Assembly (NCBI GenBank): GCA_017540645.1
Contig: JAFYAQ010000009.1
Span: forward strand, 1-48,176
Direction of reading: 5' to 3'
Source: Oscillospiraceae bacterium
GTDB lineage: Bacteria > Bacillota > Clostridia > Oscillospirales > Oscillospiraceae
Length of the DNA: 48,176 nucleotides
Below are positions 6,433 to 15,068 of this stretch, piece by piece. Below the pieces are notes generated by a model. It was not told the origin of the DNA. It searched no databases and was given only the letters and a program-made list of their open reading frames with translations. Each line of letters starts with the position of its first letter. The first letter of the stretch is position 1. Both the position numbers and the translations under genes were made by a program.

Positions 6433-7929
6433 ATGGACCTTTTGAAATTGCAGAACGGCAGCGATATCCGGGGCGTGGCCCTGCCGGGGGTGCCCGGAGA
6501 AGATGTGAACCTGACGGAGGAGGCTGTGGAGGCCATTGCCGGCGGCTTTGTCCGATGGCTTTGCGCCCGCATCCCGGAGGGGACGAAGCTGCGCATCTCC
6601 ATCGGCCGGGACTCCCGGCTGTCCGGCCCGGCCCTGTCGGAAGCCCTGGGCGCGGCCTTGGCCCGGGCCGGGGCGGAGGTCACGGATCTGGGTCTCGCCA
6701 CCACTCCCGCCATGTTCATGTCCACCGTGACGCCCCGCTATAAATTCACCGCCGCCGTGATGATCACGGCCAGCCACCTGCCCTGGAACCGGAACGGCCT
6801 GAAGTTTTTCACCGCCCGGGGCGGCGCGGAGAGCGCCGATATCCGGGAGATCCTGACCCTGGCGGGGGAGGCGTTCCCCGCGGCGGCCGTCCCCGGCAAG
6901 CGGAAAAAGGGCCGCTTCATGGACCGCTACGCCGCTTTTCTGCGCAAAAAGATCACCGACGCCGCCGGACGCGCCCGGCCCCTGACCGGGCTGCGGATCG
7001 TGGTAGACGCGGGCAACGGGGCCGGCGGCTTTTTCGTCAGCCAGGTGCTGCAGCCTCTGGGGGCCGACACTACCGGCAGCCGATTCCTGACGCCCAACGG
7101 CCGCTTCCCCAACCATGTGCCCAACCCGGAGCTGCCCGAGGCCATGGAGAGCATCCGGAGCGCGGTGCTGGACAATCACGCCAACTTCGGCATCATCTTC
7201 GACACCGACGTGGACCGGGCGGGGGCGGTGCTGCAAAACGGGGAGGAGCTGAACCGGAACCGGCTGATCGCCCTGATCTCCGCCATTCTGCTGCGGGAAC
7301 ACCCGGGCACCGCCATCGTCACCGACTCCATCACCTCCACGGGCCTGGCCAGCTTCATCGCCGAGAAGGGCGGGATCCACCGCCGCTTCCGCCGGGGCTA
7401 CCGGAACGTGATCAACGAGGCCATCCGCCTGAACCGGGAGGGCGTGGACTGCCAGCTGGCCATCGAGACCTCCGGCCACGCGGCGCTGAAGGAAAACTGG
7501 TTCCTGGACGACGGGGCCTATCTCATCACCCGACTGCTGATGGAGCTGGCCTGCGGCCGCAATCTGGAGACCCTGATCCGGGGCCTGCCCGAGCCCGTGG
7601 AGGGCCGGGAGTTCCGCCTGGGGATCACCGACCCGGACTTTAAAACCCGGGGCCAGGCGGTGCTGGACGCTCTGAGCGCCTACGCCCGGGACCGGGAGGG
7701 CTGGACGGAGGCCCCCGACAACTGTGAGGGCGTGCGCTGCAGTCTGGACAGGTCGCACGGGGACGGCTGGTTCTTGCTCCGGCTCAGCCTCCACGAGCCC
7801 ATCCTTCCCCTGAACATCGAGAGCGACAGCCCCGGCGGGCTGCGCCAAATCGCCGGGGAGCTGGCCCCCTTCCTGGAGACGGCGGAGGGCATCGACGCCT
7901 CGCCCCTGCTGGACTATCTGAAACAATGA
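6433..7929 (+). CDS. Phosphohexomutase (phosphomannomutase/phosphoglucomutase family)
   Basis: The 498-residue protein has the four-domain alpha-D-phosphohexomutase layout: the phosphoserine loop ITASHLPWNRNG (about residues 108-119, active Ser in ASH), the magnesium loop FDTDVDRAG (about 256-264), the sugar-binding loop ETSGHAAL (about 345-352) and a C-terminal phosphate-binding domain. Both the serine loop (usually TASHNP) and the last domain (HEPILPLNIES in place of the usual RxSNTEP-like loop) deviate from the common forms, so substrate preference may be shifted. AAAGGAG precedes the start. It overlaps the next gene by four bases. Mannose/glucose 6-phosphate to 1-phosphate conversion is the family reaction. 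Confidence 0.9.
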   Translation: MDLLKLQNGSDIRGVALPGVPGEDVNLTEEAVEAIAGGFVRWLCARIPEGTKLRISIGRDSRLSGPALSEALGAALARAGAEVTDLGLATTPAMFMSTVTPRYKFTAAVMITASHLPWNRNGLKFFTARGGAESADIREILTLAGEAFPAAAVPGKRKKGRFMDRYAAFLRKKITDAAGRARPLTGLRIVVDAGNGAGGFFVSQVLQPLGADTTGSRFLTPNGRFPNHVPNPELPEAMESIRSAVLDNHANFGIIFDTDVDRAGAVLQNGEELNRNRLIALISAILLREHPGTAIVTDSITSTGLASFIAEKGGIHRRFRRGYRNVINEAIRLNREGVDCQLAIETSGHAALKENWFLDDGAYLITRLLMELACGRNLETLIRGLPEPVEGREFRLGITDPDFKTRGQAVLDALSAYARDREGWTEAPDNCEGVRCSLDRSHGDGWFLLRLSLHEPILPLNIESDSPGGLRQIAGELAPFLETAEGIDASPLLDYLKQ

Positions 7930-8687
7930 AAAGAAACCTGCGTTTTGTCCGGGCGGACCCGGCGGGAAATGTGACGCTGCTGGTAAAGACGCTGGTGCCC
8001 CTTCCTGAGCGCAGCGCCGCCGCCCGGGCGCTGCTGGAGCGCTGCGGCGGGGAGCAGGCCGGATTCATCGTGCCGTCCCGGCTGGGTGGCGTCTGCCGGC
8101 TGGAGATGATGGGCGGGGAGTTTTGCGGCAACGCCCTGCGCTCCCTGGGCCGCTGGTGGGCCGCGGCCCATCCGGAAAACGGCCCCTTCCTCGGGGAGAT
8201 CAGCGGCTGTGACCGTCCCCTGGCCCTGGAGGTCCGGGGGGACACGGTCCGGGCGGAGCTGCCCCTGCCCCTGTACCTGAGGTCATTCGGGGGAATGAGC
8301 GCCGCGGTCTTCCCCGGCATCGTCCACCTGCTCCGGGAGGGGGATCCTCCCTCGGAGGAGGAGGTCCGGGCTCTGACTGCCGCCCTGTGCCGGGCCTTTT
8401 CGGCCCCTGCCGCCGGGGTGCTGAGCCTCCGGGGGGAGGAGATGGTCCCGGCGGTGTATGTCCGGGACACGGACACTCTGTATTTTGAGCGCAGCTGCGC
8501 CTCCGGCACCGCCGCGGCGGCGGCCCTGCTGTCCCGGGGCCGGGAGGGGGAGAGCCTTTTTGCCCTCCGCCAGCCCGGGGGGACCCTGTACGTCCGGGCC
8601 CTGCGGCAAAACGACGCTCTCACTGAGTTGTCCCTCTGGGGAGAGGTGTTCCTCTCCCCGCCGGAGGAAGCGGAGATCGAGATATAA
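7926..8687 (+). CDS. Diaminopimelate-epimerase-fold protein (DapF-like racemase/epimerase)
   Basis: The 253-residue protein resembles DapF in having two cysteine loops that could form the acid/base pair: MGGEFCGNALRSLG (Cys near residue 66) and FERSCASGTAAAAA (Cys near 190). In true DapF these are typically NGxxxxMCGNGxR and CGTG-type loops; here they are degraded (GNALRS, ASGTAA) and the protein is about 20 residues shorter. It therefore more likely belongs to the wider DapF-fold group that includes amino-acid racemases such as CntK than to lysine biosynthesis. Start overlaps the mutase stop (ATGA), so it is co-translated with it. Substrate unknown. Confidence 0.75.
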   Translation: MKRNLRFVRADPAGNVTLLVKTLVPLPERSAAARALLERCGGEQAGFIVPSRLGGVCRLEMMGGEFCGNALRSLGRWWAAAHPENGPFLGEISGCDRPLALEVRGDTVRAELPLPLYLRSFGGMSAAVFPGIVHLLREGDPPSEEEVRALTAALCRAFSAPAAGVLSLRGEEMVPAVYVRDTDTLYFERSCASGTAAAAALLSRGREGESLFALRQPGGTLYVRALRQNDALTELSLWGEVFLSPPEEAEIEI

Positions 8688-8699
8688 CGAGACAGAAAA

Positions 8700-8742
8700 A
8701 ACCAGCGGAAACGGTATTGCCGTTCCCGCTGGCTTTGCTTTT
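8700..8742. terminator. Terminator between convergent units
   Basis: CCAGCGG-AAACGG pairs with CCGTT-CCCGCTGG (about 8702-8732, one mismatch) and is followed by CTTTGCTTTTG on the plus strand. It serves the mutase/epimerase unit and may also serve the lipoprotein gene arriving from the right. Confidence 0.75.
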
Positions 8743-8746
8743 GCGG

Positions 8747-9163
8747 TCATTCCACGTCGTATACGGTCTCCGTGCCGTCGGGCTGGACCAGAGTGTAGAC
8801 GGTGAAGCCGTCATAGGGCAGCACGCCGTCCTTCCCGCCGGTGACCAGGCAGCTGGAGGCATATTCCGGCTCGCCCGTGGGCATGCCCAGAGCATCGTAG
8901 AGGGCCTGCACCGGCTGTCCCTTCAGGGAGAGCACGGTCTTCTTGGCCTGCTCCACGGCGTCGTCCTCTGCCGGGGCCTGGGTGGGGGCCTCCGTTGCGG
9001 GCTGAGCGGGAGCCTCCGTGGCGGGGGCCTCCGTGGCCGGAGCCTGGGTGGGCGCCGCGGTGGCGGCGGGGGCTGCGGTGGGGGCAGGGGCGCTCCGGGC
9101 GCCGCAGGCGGTCATGCCCAGGGCCAGCACAAGGCACAGGGCCAGAACAGTGATCTTTTTCAT
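8747..9163 (-). CDS. Small lipoprotein with Ala/Thr/Pro/Glu-rich linker
   Basis: The 138-residue protein has a lipoprotein signal peptide: MKKI start, hydrophobic core and lipobox LGMTAC with the lipidated Cys at residue 20. Residues about 21-66 are a repetitive linker built from APATEAP-type units, and residues 67-138 form a small acidic globular domain (VEQAKKTVLSLKGQPV onward). It should be anchored on the outer face of the membrane. It is the last gene of the AlgI/AlgJ-like set, 18 bases after the preceding gene, so it may be an accessory of surface acetylation. The domain is not one I recognise. Confidence 0.85.
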   Translation of the reverse strand: MKKITVLALCLVLALGMTACGARSAPAPTAAPAATAAPTQAPATEAPATEAPAQPATEAPTQAPAEDDAVEQAKKTVLSLKGQPVQALYDALGMPTGEPEYASSCLVTGGKDGVLPYDGFTVYTLVQPDGTETVYDVE

Positions 9164-9181
9164 TTGTTTCCTCCTTGGATA

Positions 9182-10540
9182 TCAGTCTTGCAGCACTCCC
9201 GGCAGGGATACCCACTGGCCGTTCACGGTGAACAACAGCCGCACGCTCCCGTCGGCGTCCGCGGGAATGCACAGGGTAAAGCCCTCCGGTCGAGGCAAGG
9301 CCTCATAATACGAAATCCCGGCGTCCGGCCCTCCCACGATGGCGTAGATGGGGGAGTCGTCGTCCGGCGTCCGCGCGCCGAATTCGCCGTGAAGGACAGT
9401 ATAACCCGTGCTCGCCCCTTTTGCAAGAGTGAGTTTTACGCTCTCGTCCTCTGCCGAAAGCCAGGAGCGGGCTCCCAGCTCCCGGACCGGGGAGGGGAAG
9501 GGGGGATCGTTCTCCAGCAGATAGGAGAGATTCCGCTCCACCAGCTCTACCACCATGGTATCCCCCTCGCCGAGAGTACCGGGGTCATAGACGTTTTTCC
9601 GGGAGAAGGTGGCCTGGGCGAAACTCTGGGCCAGGAAGGGATAGAGATTCCGGCCGAAGGAATCCCGGTAGCACAGCAGCCGCCCCGCGCCCGCGGCGCT
9701 CTCGGTGCGGATGGTGATGTTGTCCGGGTTGTCGCTGTCGGCGGTGAAGGAAAGGCCGGTATAGATATAGTCCGGGTCTTCCCGCTTCCCGGCGGGGTAG
9801 AGCATCTCGTACAGGTCCCCCCGGTGGGTGCTGTCGGCGAAGGGACCGGCAAAAAAGGCGCTGTTCCGCCCCAGAGCCCCCAGCAGGACGTCCGCGGCCA
9901 GCGCCGCGCCCTTGCCGTTCCAGTGGCTGTCCGTGGGGAAGTAGAGACTCTCCCCCTGGGCTTCAAAGGCGGCGAAGAGGTCGGCGTACCGGACGCCCAT
10001 CTCCTCCAGCCGCGCCGAGAGGCGCCGGGCGTCGGAAGGGGCGTCACGCCGCGTCAGGGTGGGCATGTGCTCCGGGTACAGGGAGTTTTTGTTGGGCGCC
10101 AGGGTGAAGAGAAAGTCCGCGCCCCGGCTCTCGGCGTTCTCCTGCAGGAGGAAGAGCGTCCGGGCCGCGCACCAGATCTCCCGCTCGCTCATGGGATCGC
10201 TGCGGGTATAATCCCCCCGGGTGGGCGCATAATAAAGCCAGCCGTCCCGGCCCAGCAGCACGCTGTCGGTGACGGAGCTTCTGAGGAGCTTGGCGTTCAG
10301 CCCGGCCCATAGAGTGATGGCATCCCGCCGCAGGGCAAAGTGCTGGCCCAGCCAGTCGGCGGCCTGGGAGAGGACGCGGGTATTGAAGCTGCCGTCCCAG
10401 CTGCGCAGACTGGGGGCGGCCACGGGCGGCTCGTTGGCCACTGTGTCCGAGGGGCCGACGATGGCCGTAGCCAGGCCGGGCAGCAGGCACAGCGCCACAA
10501 AGAGCGCCGCAAAGAGCAGGGAGGAAAGACGTTTGTTCAT
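9182..10540 (-). CDS. AlgJ/AlgX-like SGNH-type acetyltransferase-associated protein (DHHW family)
   Basis: The 452-residue protein starts with a signal anchor (residues about 5-27), then has the family landmarks GRDGWLYY, FTLAPNKNSLYPEHMP, the catalytic-type block FPTDSHWNGKGAA (DxHWN, about residues 200) and CYRDSFGRNLYPFL carrying the candidate nucleophile Ser. Such proteins work outside the membrane with a MBOAT partner to place acetyl groups on exported polysaccharides. Here the MBOAT gene lies directly upstream with a 12-base gap, which supports the pairing. The start has AGGAGG in front. The polysaccharide is unknown. Confidence 0.87.
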   Translation of the reverse strand: MNKRLSSLLFAALFVALCLLPGLATAIVGPSDTVANEPPVAAPSLRSWDGSFNTRVLSQAADWLGQHFALRRDAITLWAGLNAKLLRSSVTDSVLLGRDGWLYYAPTRGDYTRSDPMSEREIWCAARTLFLLQENAESRGADFLFTLAPNKNSLYPEHMPTLTRRDAPSDARRLSARLEEMGVRYADLFAAFEAQGESLYFPTDSHWNGKGAALAADVLLGALGRNSAFFAGPFADSTHRGDLYEMLYPAGKREDPDYIYTGLSFTADSDNPDNITIRTESAAGAGRLLCYRDSFGRNLYPFLAQSFAQATFSRKNVYDPGTLGEGDTMVVELVERNLSYLLENDPPFPSPVRELGARSWLSAEDESVKLTLAKGASTGYTVLHGEFGARTPDDDSPIYAIVGGPDAGISYYEALPRPEGFTLCIPADADGSVRLLFTVNGQWVSLPGVLQD

Positions 10541-10552
10541 TGCTCTTCCTCC

Positions 10553-11935
10553 TTAAAACTGTTGGTAGATGAAGGGCGAAAAACCTTCGCCCGCCATGGC
10601 CAGCACGCACAGGAGAAATCCCAGCAGCACCAGCGCGTTTATCCAGACCTCTCCCGAACGGAGACGCGAGCGCAGGAAGGGCAGGGCGGGCAGGGAGAAC
10701 AGCACTCCCAGGCACAGTCCCGCCAGACGTCCCGGCGTCAGGACGGCTTCGGCGGTCAGAACGCTGCCGGGGGCAAAGGCGAACATCCGCCCCAGATAGC
10801 CAAGGCCCTGTCCCACGCTCTGGGCGCGGAACATCACAAAGCCCAGCATCACCACCAGCAGGGTGTACATGTGCAGCAGCACCCGTCCGGGGTTGGAGCC
10901 CTCCAGACGGCGCAGGGGCTTGCTCCCCAGCCGCTCCAGGGACACGAACAGCCCGTGCCAGAGCCCCCAGAGGATGAAGGTCCAGCCGGCCCCGTGCCAG
11001 AGCCCGGTGAAGAAAAAGACGATCAGGGTGTTGCGGATCGTGACCGCGGTGCCCCGGCGGCTGCCGCCCAGGGGAATGTAGAGATAGTCCACGAACCAGC
11101 GATTCAGCGTCATGTGCCAGCGCCGCCAGAACTCTCCCAGGCTGCGGGCGGCATAGGGATAGCGGAAGTTCTCCGGGAAGCGGAAGCCGAAGCAGCGGCC
11201 CAGGCCGATGGCCATGTCGCTGTAGCCGGAGAAGTCAAAGTAAAGCTGCAGACAGTAGGCCAGGGCCCCCGCCCAGGCCAGCGCGCTGCCCAGCTCCCGG
11301 GTCTCCAGGGCAAAGACGGCGTTGGCCACCGCCCCGGCGCTCTCCGAGAGCAGGAGCTTTTTGGCAAGACCCAGCACAAAGCGCCGGAGCCCCGAAGCCG
11401 TGTCCTCCGGGGTGACCTCCCGCGCGCAGATCTCCTCCCGGGCGTCTCCCCAGCGGACGATGGGCCCCGCCAGCAGCCGGGGGAAGAAGGCGATGTACAG
11501 AAACAGCCGGTCGAAGCGCCGCTCCGGCTCTCCCCGGCCCCGGTACACGTCCAGCAGGTAGGAGATGCCGTGGAAGGTGAAAAAGGAGATGCCCAGGGGC
11601 AGCCCCAGAGGTTTATACAGGCGGCTGAGCCCCAGCAGGGAGAGGGCAAAGCCCAGATATTTATAGACGCCCAGCAGCGCCAGATCTCCGGCCACGCCCA
11701 GACCCAGCCACAGCCGGCGGCGGGGACGCTCCGGCCCGAGACACAGACCCAGCCCGTAGTTCCAGACGGCGGCCAGCAGCAGCACCGGCAGCTGGGCAAG
11801 CCCGCCGAAAGCGTAGAAAAGCAGGCTCAGGGCGGCCAGCAGCCCGTTTTTGGCGTTTTTCCCCGGCGTCAGCCAATACAGGATCAGGGACACAGGCAGG
11901 AAGAAAAACAAGAATCCGGCGGTGTTGAACGCCAC
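10553..11935 (-). CDS. MBOAT family O-acyltransferase (AlgI/DltB-like)
   Basis: The 460-residue polytopic membrane protein has the MBOAT hallmark GLWHGAGWTFILWGLWHG with the catalytic-type histidine, preceded by RYPYAARSLGEFWRRWHMTL and the DFSGYSDMAIGLG block, both typical of AlgI. It passes acyl groups from cytosolic donors across the membrane to the AlgJ-like partner encoded next. A GTG start at 11933-11935 is chosen because AGGAGG sits seven bases upstream; the in-frame ATG codons further upstream have no ribosome binding site and lie at or before the promoter. It heads a three-gene minus-strand operon. Confidence 0.93.
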   Translation of the reverse strand: MAFNTAGFLFFFLPVSLILYWLTPGKNAKNGLLAALSLLFYAFGGLAQLPVLLLAAVWNYGLGLCLGPERPRRRLWLGLGVAGDLALLGVYKYLGFALSLLGLSRLYKPLGLPLGISFFTFHGISYLLDVYRGRGEPERRFDRLFLYIAFFPRLLAGPIVRWGDAREEICAREVTPEDTASGLRRFVLGLAKKLLLSESAGAVANAVFALETRELGSALAWAGALAYCLQLYFDFSGYSDMAIGLGRCFGFRFPENFRYPYAARSLGEFWRRWHMTLNRWFVDYLYIPLGGSRRGTAVTIRNTLIVFFFTGLWHGAGWTFILWGLWHGLFVSLERLGSKPLRRLEGSNPGRVLLHMYTLLVVMLGFVMFRAQSVGQGLGYLGRMFAFAPGSVLTAEAVLTPGRLAGLCLGVLFSLPALPFLRSRLRSGEVWINALVLLGFLLCVLAMAGEGFSPFIYQQF

Positions 11936-11974
11936 GGCACGCCCTCCTTTCATGAAACCGGGAAGAATACTGGT

Positions 11975-12003
11975 ATTATAGCCTATCCCCGGCCGGCCCG
12001 CAA
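11975..12003 (-). promoter_or_regulatory. Sigma-A promoter of the O-acetylation operon
   Basis: On the minus strand TTGCGG (11998-12003) and TATAAT (11975-11980) are spaced by 17 bases, 40 bases upstream of the GTG start. It overlaps the region just left of the divergent promoter at 12012. Confidence 0.65.
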
Positions 12004-12011
12004 GGGGCATC

Positions 12012-12041
12012 TTGACACGCCCGACGGGGCTGTGCTACAGT
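12012..12041 (+). promoter_or_regulatory. Sigma-A promoter with extended -10 for the small membrane protein/rubrerythrin unit
   Basis: TTGACA (12012-12017) and TACAGT (12036-12041) are spaced by 18 bases, and TG just before the -10 box gives an extended -10. Confidence 0.7.
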
Positions 12042-12076
12042 ATATACAAAGAAATCTTGAATAAGAGGTGCTACTT

Positions 12077-12259
12077 ATGAAGAAACTGACTACGATCTGG
12101 ACCATCATCGGGATCATCGTCACCCTGGCCGCCGTCTGCGCCGCCGTGTTCTTCTGGTTCCGCCGGAAGGCCGCCCTGGCCGAGGCCCAGGAGACCGAGG
12201 ACGCCGCGCCGGAGACCGCCGAAGCGCCGGAAGCCGAGACCCAGGCCCAGAGCGCCTGA
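12077..12259 (+). CDS. Small single-pass membrane protein
   Basis: The 60-residue product has one transmembrane helix (about residues 7-28, TIIGIIVTLAAVCAAVFFW), a basic stop-transfer patch FRRK, then a strongly acidic tail rich in Glu/Ala/Thr. The N-terminus would be outside or very short. AGAGGTG stands seven bases before the ATG; the GTG nine bases upstream is less likely. It lies 28 bases before the rubrerythrin gene and downstream of their joint promoter. No family is recognised; the tail composition suggests a cytosolic or periplasmic disordered segment. Confidence 0.75.
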   Translation: MKKLTTIWTIIGIIVTLAAVCAAVFFWFRRKAALAEAQETEDAAPETAEAPEAETQAQSA

Positions 12260-12287
12260 AAATGCAAGAAAAGGAGCGTAAAAATCC

Positions 12288-12827
12288 ATGAGCAATCCCT
12301 ATGCGGGCACACAGACCGAAAAAAATCTCCAGGCCGCCTTTGCCGGCGAGAGCCAGGCCCGGAACAAGTACACCTACTTTGCCTCCAAGGCCAAGAAGGA
12401 CGGCTTTGAGCAGATCGCGGCCCTGTTTCTGAAGACCGCCGAGAACGAGAAGGAACACGCCAAACTCTGGTTCAAGGAGCTGCAGGGCATCGGCAGCACC
12501 GCCGAAAACCTGGCCGCCGCCGCGGACGGGGAGAACTACGAGTGGACCGATATGTACGAGGGCTTCGCCAAGACCGCCGAGGAGGAGGGCTTCCCGGAGC
12601 TGGCCGCCAAATTCCGGGGCGTGGCCGCCATCGAGAAGCACCACGAGGAGCGCTATCGCGCCCTGCTCAGCAACGTGGAGGCCCAGCAGGTCTTCCAGAA
12701 GAGCGAGGTCAAGATCTGGGAGTGCCGGAACTGCGGGCACATCATGGTGGGCACCGCCGCGCCGGAGGTCTGCCCCGTGTGCAACCATCCCCAGAGCTAT
12801 TTTGAGATCAACGCGGAAAACTACTGA
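12288..12827 (+). CDS. rbr: Rubrerythrin
   Basis: The 179-residue protein has the classic order: diiron four-helix domain ([42 protein letters not shown] providing Glu/His ligands) followed by a C-terminal rubredoxin domain with CRNCGH and CPVCNHP (Cys pairs). It reduces hydrogen peroxide with electrons from rubredoxin-type donors and protects anaerobes from oxygen. GGAG precedes the start. Together with the reverse rubrerythrin and rubredoxin at 4311-5446 it gives this segment two separate peroxide-removal units. Confidence 0.97.
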   Translation: MSNPYAGTQTEKNLQAAFAGESQARNKYTYFASKAKKDGFEQIAALFLKTAENEKEHAKLWFKELQGIGSTAENLAAAADGENYEWTDMYEGFAKTAEEEGFPELAAKFRGVAAIEKHHEERYRALLSNVEAQQVFQKSEVKIWECRNCGHIMVGTAAPEVCPVCNHPQSYFEINAENY

Positions 12828-12844
12828 TCCAGGCCCAAAGCAAA

Positions 12845-12888
12845 CGGCCGCCGCAAAACAGATCGTTTTGCGGCGGCCGGCTTTTTCT
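12845..12888. terminator. Strong terminator between rubrerythrin and the esterase gene
   Basis: A 15-base-pair perfect stem (12845-12859 with 12865-12879) with a five-base loop is followed by CTTTTTCTTT on the plus strand. Confidence 0.92.
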
Positions 12889-12894
12889 TTGCGC

Positions 12895-13818
12895 TTATTT
12901 CAGATAGCTGCGCACCAGCTCGGTGACATAGGCCTCGCCCTCGCGCCACTCATCGTAGAGGTTCACCAGGAAGCCGTGACGGCTCTCGGTAAAGCAGCGA
13001 TAGCTGGTCTTCACACCGGCGGCGGTCAGGCACTCGTAGTACTTCCGCCCCTCGGCCAGCAGATTGTCCTTCCCGCAGGTGAGGATGTCCGTGGGGGGCA
13101 GGGTGGAGAGGGCCGCGCTCTCGGCCATCACCAGGGACACGTCCGGGTTCTTCCGCTCTTCCATGCTCCGGTTGTAGAAGAAGCCGTAAAGCTCCGTCTG
13201 TTCGCCCCGGGGGTCCAGATCCTGACCGTCAAAATGGTCGTTGTAGTTGTCCGCGGGCAGGTAGCAGAGGATCTGGCCCAGGATGCGGATGGGGGCCGTG
13301 ACCTTGTGGCGGACCGCCACGCCGCCCAGCAGGTTGCCGCCGGCGCTCTGTCCGCAGAGGATCACCCGCTCCGGATCGCCGCCGTAACTCCGGCACAGGG
13401 CGGGCAGCGCGTTCAGCACGGCCTCGATCTCCTCCAGAGCCGCGGGATAGGGGTACTCCGGGGCGAGGACATAGTCCACGTCCACCACCAGACAGCCCGT
13501 GCCCATGGCCAGACGGCGGCAGAAGTAGAGGTCCCGCTCCCCGTGGTCCAGGGTCCAGCCGCCGCCGTGGACGTTTACCAGCACCGGCAGCGTCTTGCCC
13601 TGATCCTCGCTGCGGCGGACAAGATACAGATGGGTCTTGCCCCAGGCGGTAGGGTAGGAAAGCTCCTCCACCGCGGTCTGGGCGTCCAGATTGGAGAACA
13701 GAGCCTGGACCTGGGGCGGGATCATACCGGCGGCCCGGGCGCGGATGGCCTTGGCCTTTTCGTTCAATTCCTCCTGGCTCAGCTTGGCGCAGATTTCCAG
13801 ATATTCCGCTCTCTTCAT
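12895..13818 (-). CDS. Alpha/beta hydrolase, hormone-sensitive-lipase type esterase
   Basis: The 307-residue enzyme has the HSL-family oxyanion motif HGGGW (residues 84-88), nucleophile elbow GQSAGG (Ser158), an acid in CGKDNLLAEG (about 250) and the catalytic His in SRHGF (about 281). Length is typical (300-320). A ribosome binding site AAGGAGG lies before the ATG, 13 bases after the stop of the enolase-superfamily gene, so they form one operon. Substrate is probably an acyl, acetyl or lactone ester linked to the sugar acid handled by the neighbour; that is inference. Confidence 0.9.
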   Translation of the reverse strand: MKRAEYLEICAKLSQEELNEKAKAIRARAAGMIPPQVQALFSNLDAQTAVEELSYPTAWGKTHLYLVRRSEDQGKTLPVLVNVHGGGWTLDHGERDLYFCRRLAMGTGCLVVDVDYVLAPEYPYPAALEEIEAVLNALPALCRSYGGDPERVILCGQSAGGNLLGGVAVRHKVTAPIRILGQILCYLPADNYNDHFDGQDLDPRGEQTELYGFFYNRSMEERKNPDVSLVMAESAALSTLPPTDILTCGKDNLLAEGRKYYECLTAAGVKTSYRCFTESRHGFLVNLYDEWREGEAYVTELVRSYLK

Positions 13819-13831
13819 CGCCTTTGCCTCC

Positions 13832-14974
13832 TTATACGTCGTACACGGACCCGTCGTAGGCCACCTGGGCGGAGATGCTCCGGGGCTTGGCGGGGAAACG
13901 CTCGCAGATGTCGTCCACCAGTTCGATGCCGATGCCGGGCCGGTCGGGGATCAGGATGTAGCCCGCGTCCTCCTCCAGAGGCTCCTTGGTCATCTCCGCC
14001 TCGCTGCCCGCATGGTAAAAGGAGGGGAACTCCTGGATGGCAAAGTTGGGGATGGCCGCGTCCAGCTGCAGACAGGCGGCGGTGGACACCGGGCCCAGAG
14101 GATTGTGGGGTACGATCTTGCAGTAGTTGGCCTCCGCCATGGCGGCCACCTTTTTGCTGGGGGTCAGTCCGCCCAGAGCGCAAACGTCCGGCCGGACGTA
14201 CTTGGCAGCCCGGAGCTGGAAGGCGGTCTCAAACTCCTGGATGTTGATGAAGCGCTCGCCGGTGGCGATGGGGATGTTTACCCGCCGTGCCACGTCCGCC
14301 ATGGCCTCCGGGCTGTCCGGGGGAATGGGATCTTCCAGGAACAGAGGCCGGTACTCCTCTACGCCCTTGGCAAAGGCAATGGCTTCCATGGGGTCCATGC
14401 TCCGGTGGCACTCCAGGATCAGATCAAAATCGTCGCCCACGGCCTCCCGCACCGCCTTCACCTTGGCGATGTAATCGGAGACCTTGGCGTTGTAGACGCT
14501 GCTGCGGCGCTCGGCCTGCTGAAGACGGATGTCTCCGGTGATCATCAGACGAGCAGCGTCAAAGCCTGAGGCCTTGATTTCCAGGCAGCGCCTGGCCATA
14601 CTCTCGGGGGTGAACTGAAAGCAGGCCTCGTAGGAGCGGACCTTGTCCCGACATTTCCCGCCCAGCAGCTCGTACACCGGCACACCCAGGGCTTTGCCCT
14701 TGATGTCCCAGAGGGCGATGTCAATGGCGGAGAGGGCGCTCATGAGGATGGAACCCCGGAAGTACATGCTCCGGTAGAGGTAGTTCCAGTGATGCTCAAT
14801 GCGGAAGGGGTCCTGGCCGATCAGGTAGCCCTCCATCTTTTTCAACACGCCGATGCAGCCGTCCAGGTAGCCCCAGGCGCCAACCTCGCCGGTACCGAAG
14901 ACGCCCTCGTCGGTATGCAGCTTGATGAACAGGTACTTGCCCGCAGGGAGAAGCTCCAAGGATGTGATTATCAT
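13832..14974 (-). CDS. Enolase-superfamily sugar-acid dehydratase (mandelate racemase/DgoD-ManD type)
   Basis: The 380-residue protein shows the superfamily pattern: capping domain with HTDEGVFGTGEVG and SALSAIDIALWDIKGK, then barrel metal ligands in ILECHRS, LFLEDPIPPDS and IATGERF, followed by RPDVCALGGLT, VPHNPLGPVSTAA (His) and FAIQEF. This resembles acid-sugar dehydratases such as galactonate or mannonate dehydratases. The ECHR loop supplies a His/Arg pair at the place used by ManD-like enzymes. The start at 14974 has GAGGTG upstream. It is preceded by its own promoter and a LysR gene in the same orientation and followed by the esterase. Specific substrate not determinable. Confidence 0.88.
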   Translation of the reverse strand: MIITSLELLPAGKYLFIKLHTDEGVFGTGEVGAWGYLDGCIGVLKKMEGYLIGQDPFRIEHHWNYLYRSMYFRGSILMSALSAIDIALWDIKGKALGVPVYELLGGKCRDKVRSYEACFQFTPESMARRCLEIKASGFDAARLMITGDIRLQQAERRSSVYNAKVSDYIAKVKAVREAVGDDFDLILECHRSMDPMEAIAFAKGVEEYRPLFLEDPIPPDSPEAMADVARRVNIPIATGERFINIQEFETAFQLRAAKYVRPDVCALGGLTPSKKVAAMAEANYCKIVPHNPLGPVSTAACLQLDAAIPNFAIQEFPSFYHAGSEAEMTKEPLEEDAGYILIPDRPGIGIELVDDICERFPAKPRSISAQVAYDGSVYDV

Positions 14975-15012
14975 AGCGTTCACCTCGTATCGTGTTTTTC
15001 CTTTATGATCAC

Positions 15013-15041
15013 AGTGTAACACCCTTTATCTTGAATGTAAA
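15013..15041 (-). promoter_or_regulatory. Sigma-A promoter of the dehydratase-esterase operon
   Basis: On the minus strand TTTACA (15036-15041) and TACACT (15013-15018) are spaced by 17 bases, 39 bases before the start. Just upstream, TCAAC-N6-GTTGA at about 15063-15078 is an inverted repeat that could bind the adjacent LysR protein; it overlaps the lysR stop region. Confidence 0.65.
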
Positions 15042-15068
15042 ACGACTTAAAATCACGATATTTCAACA

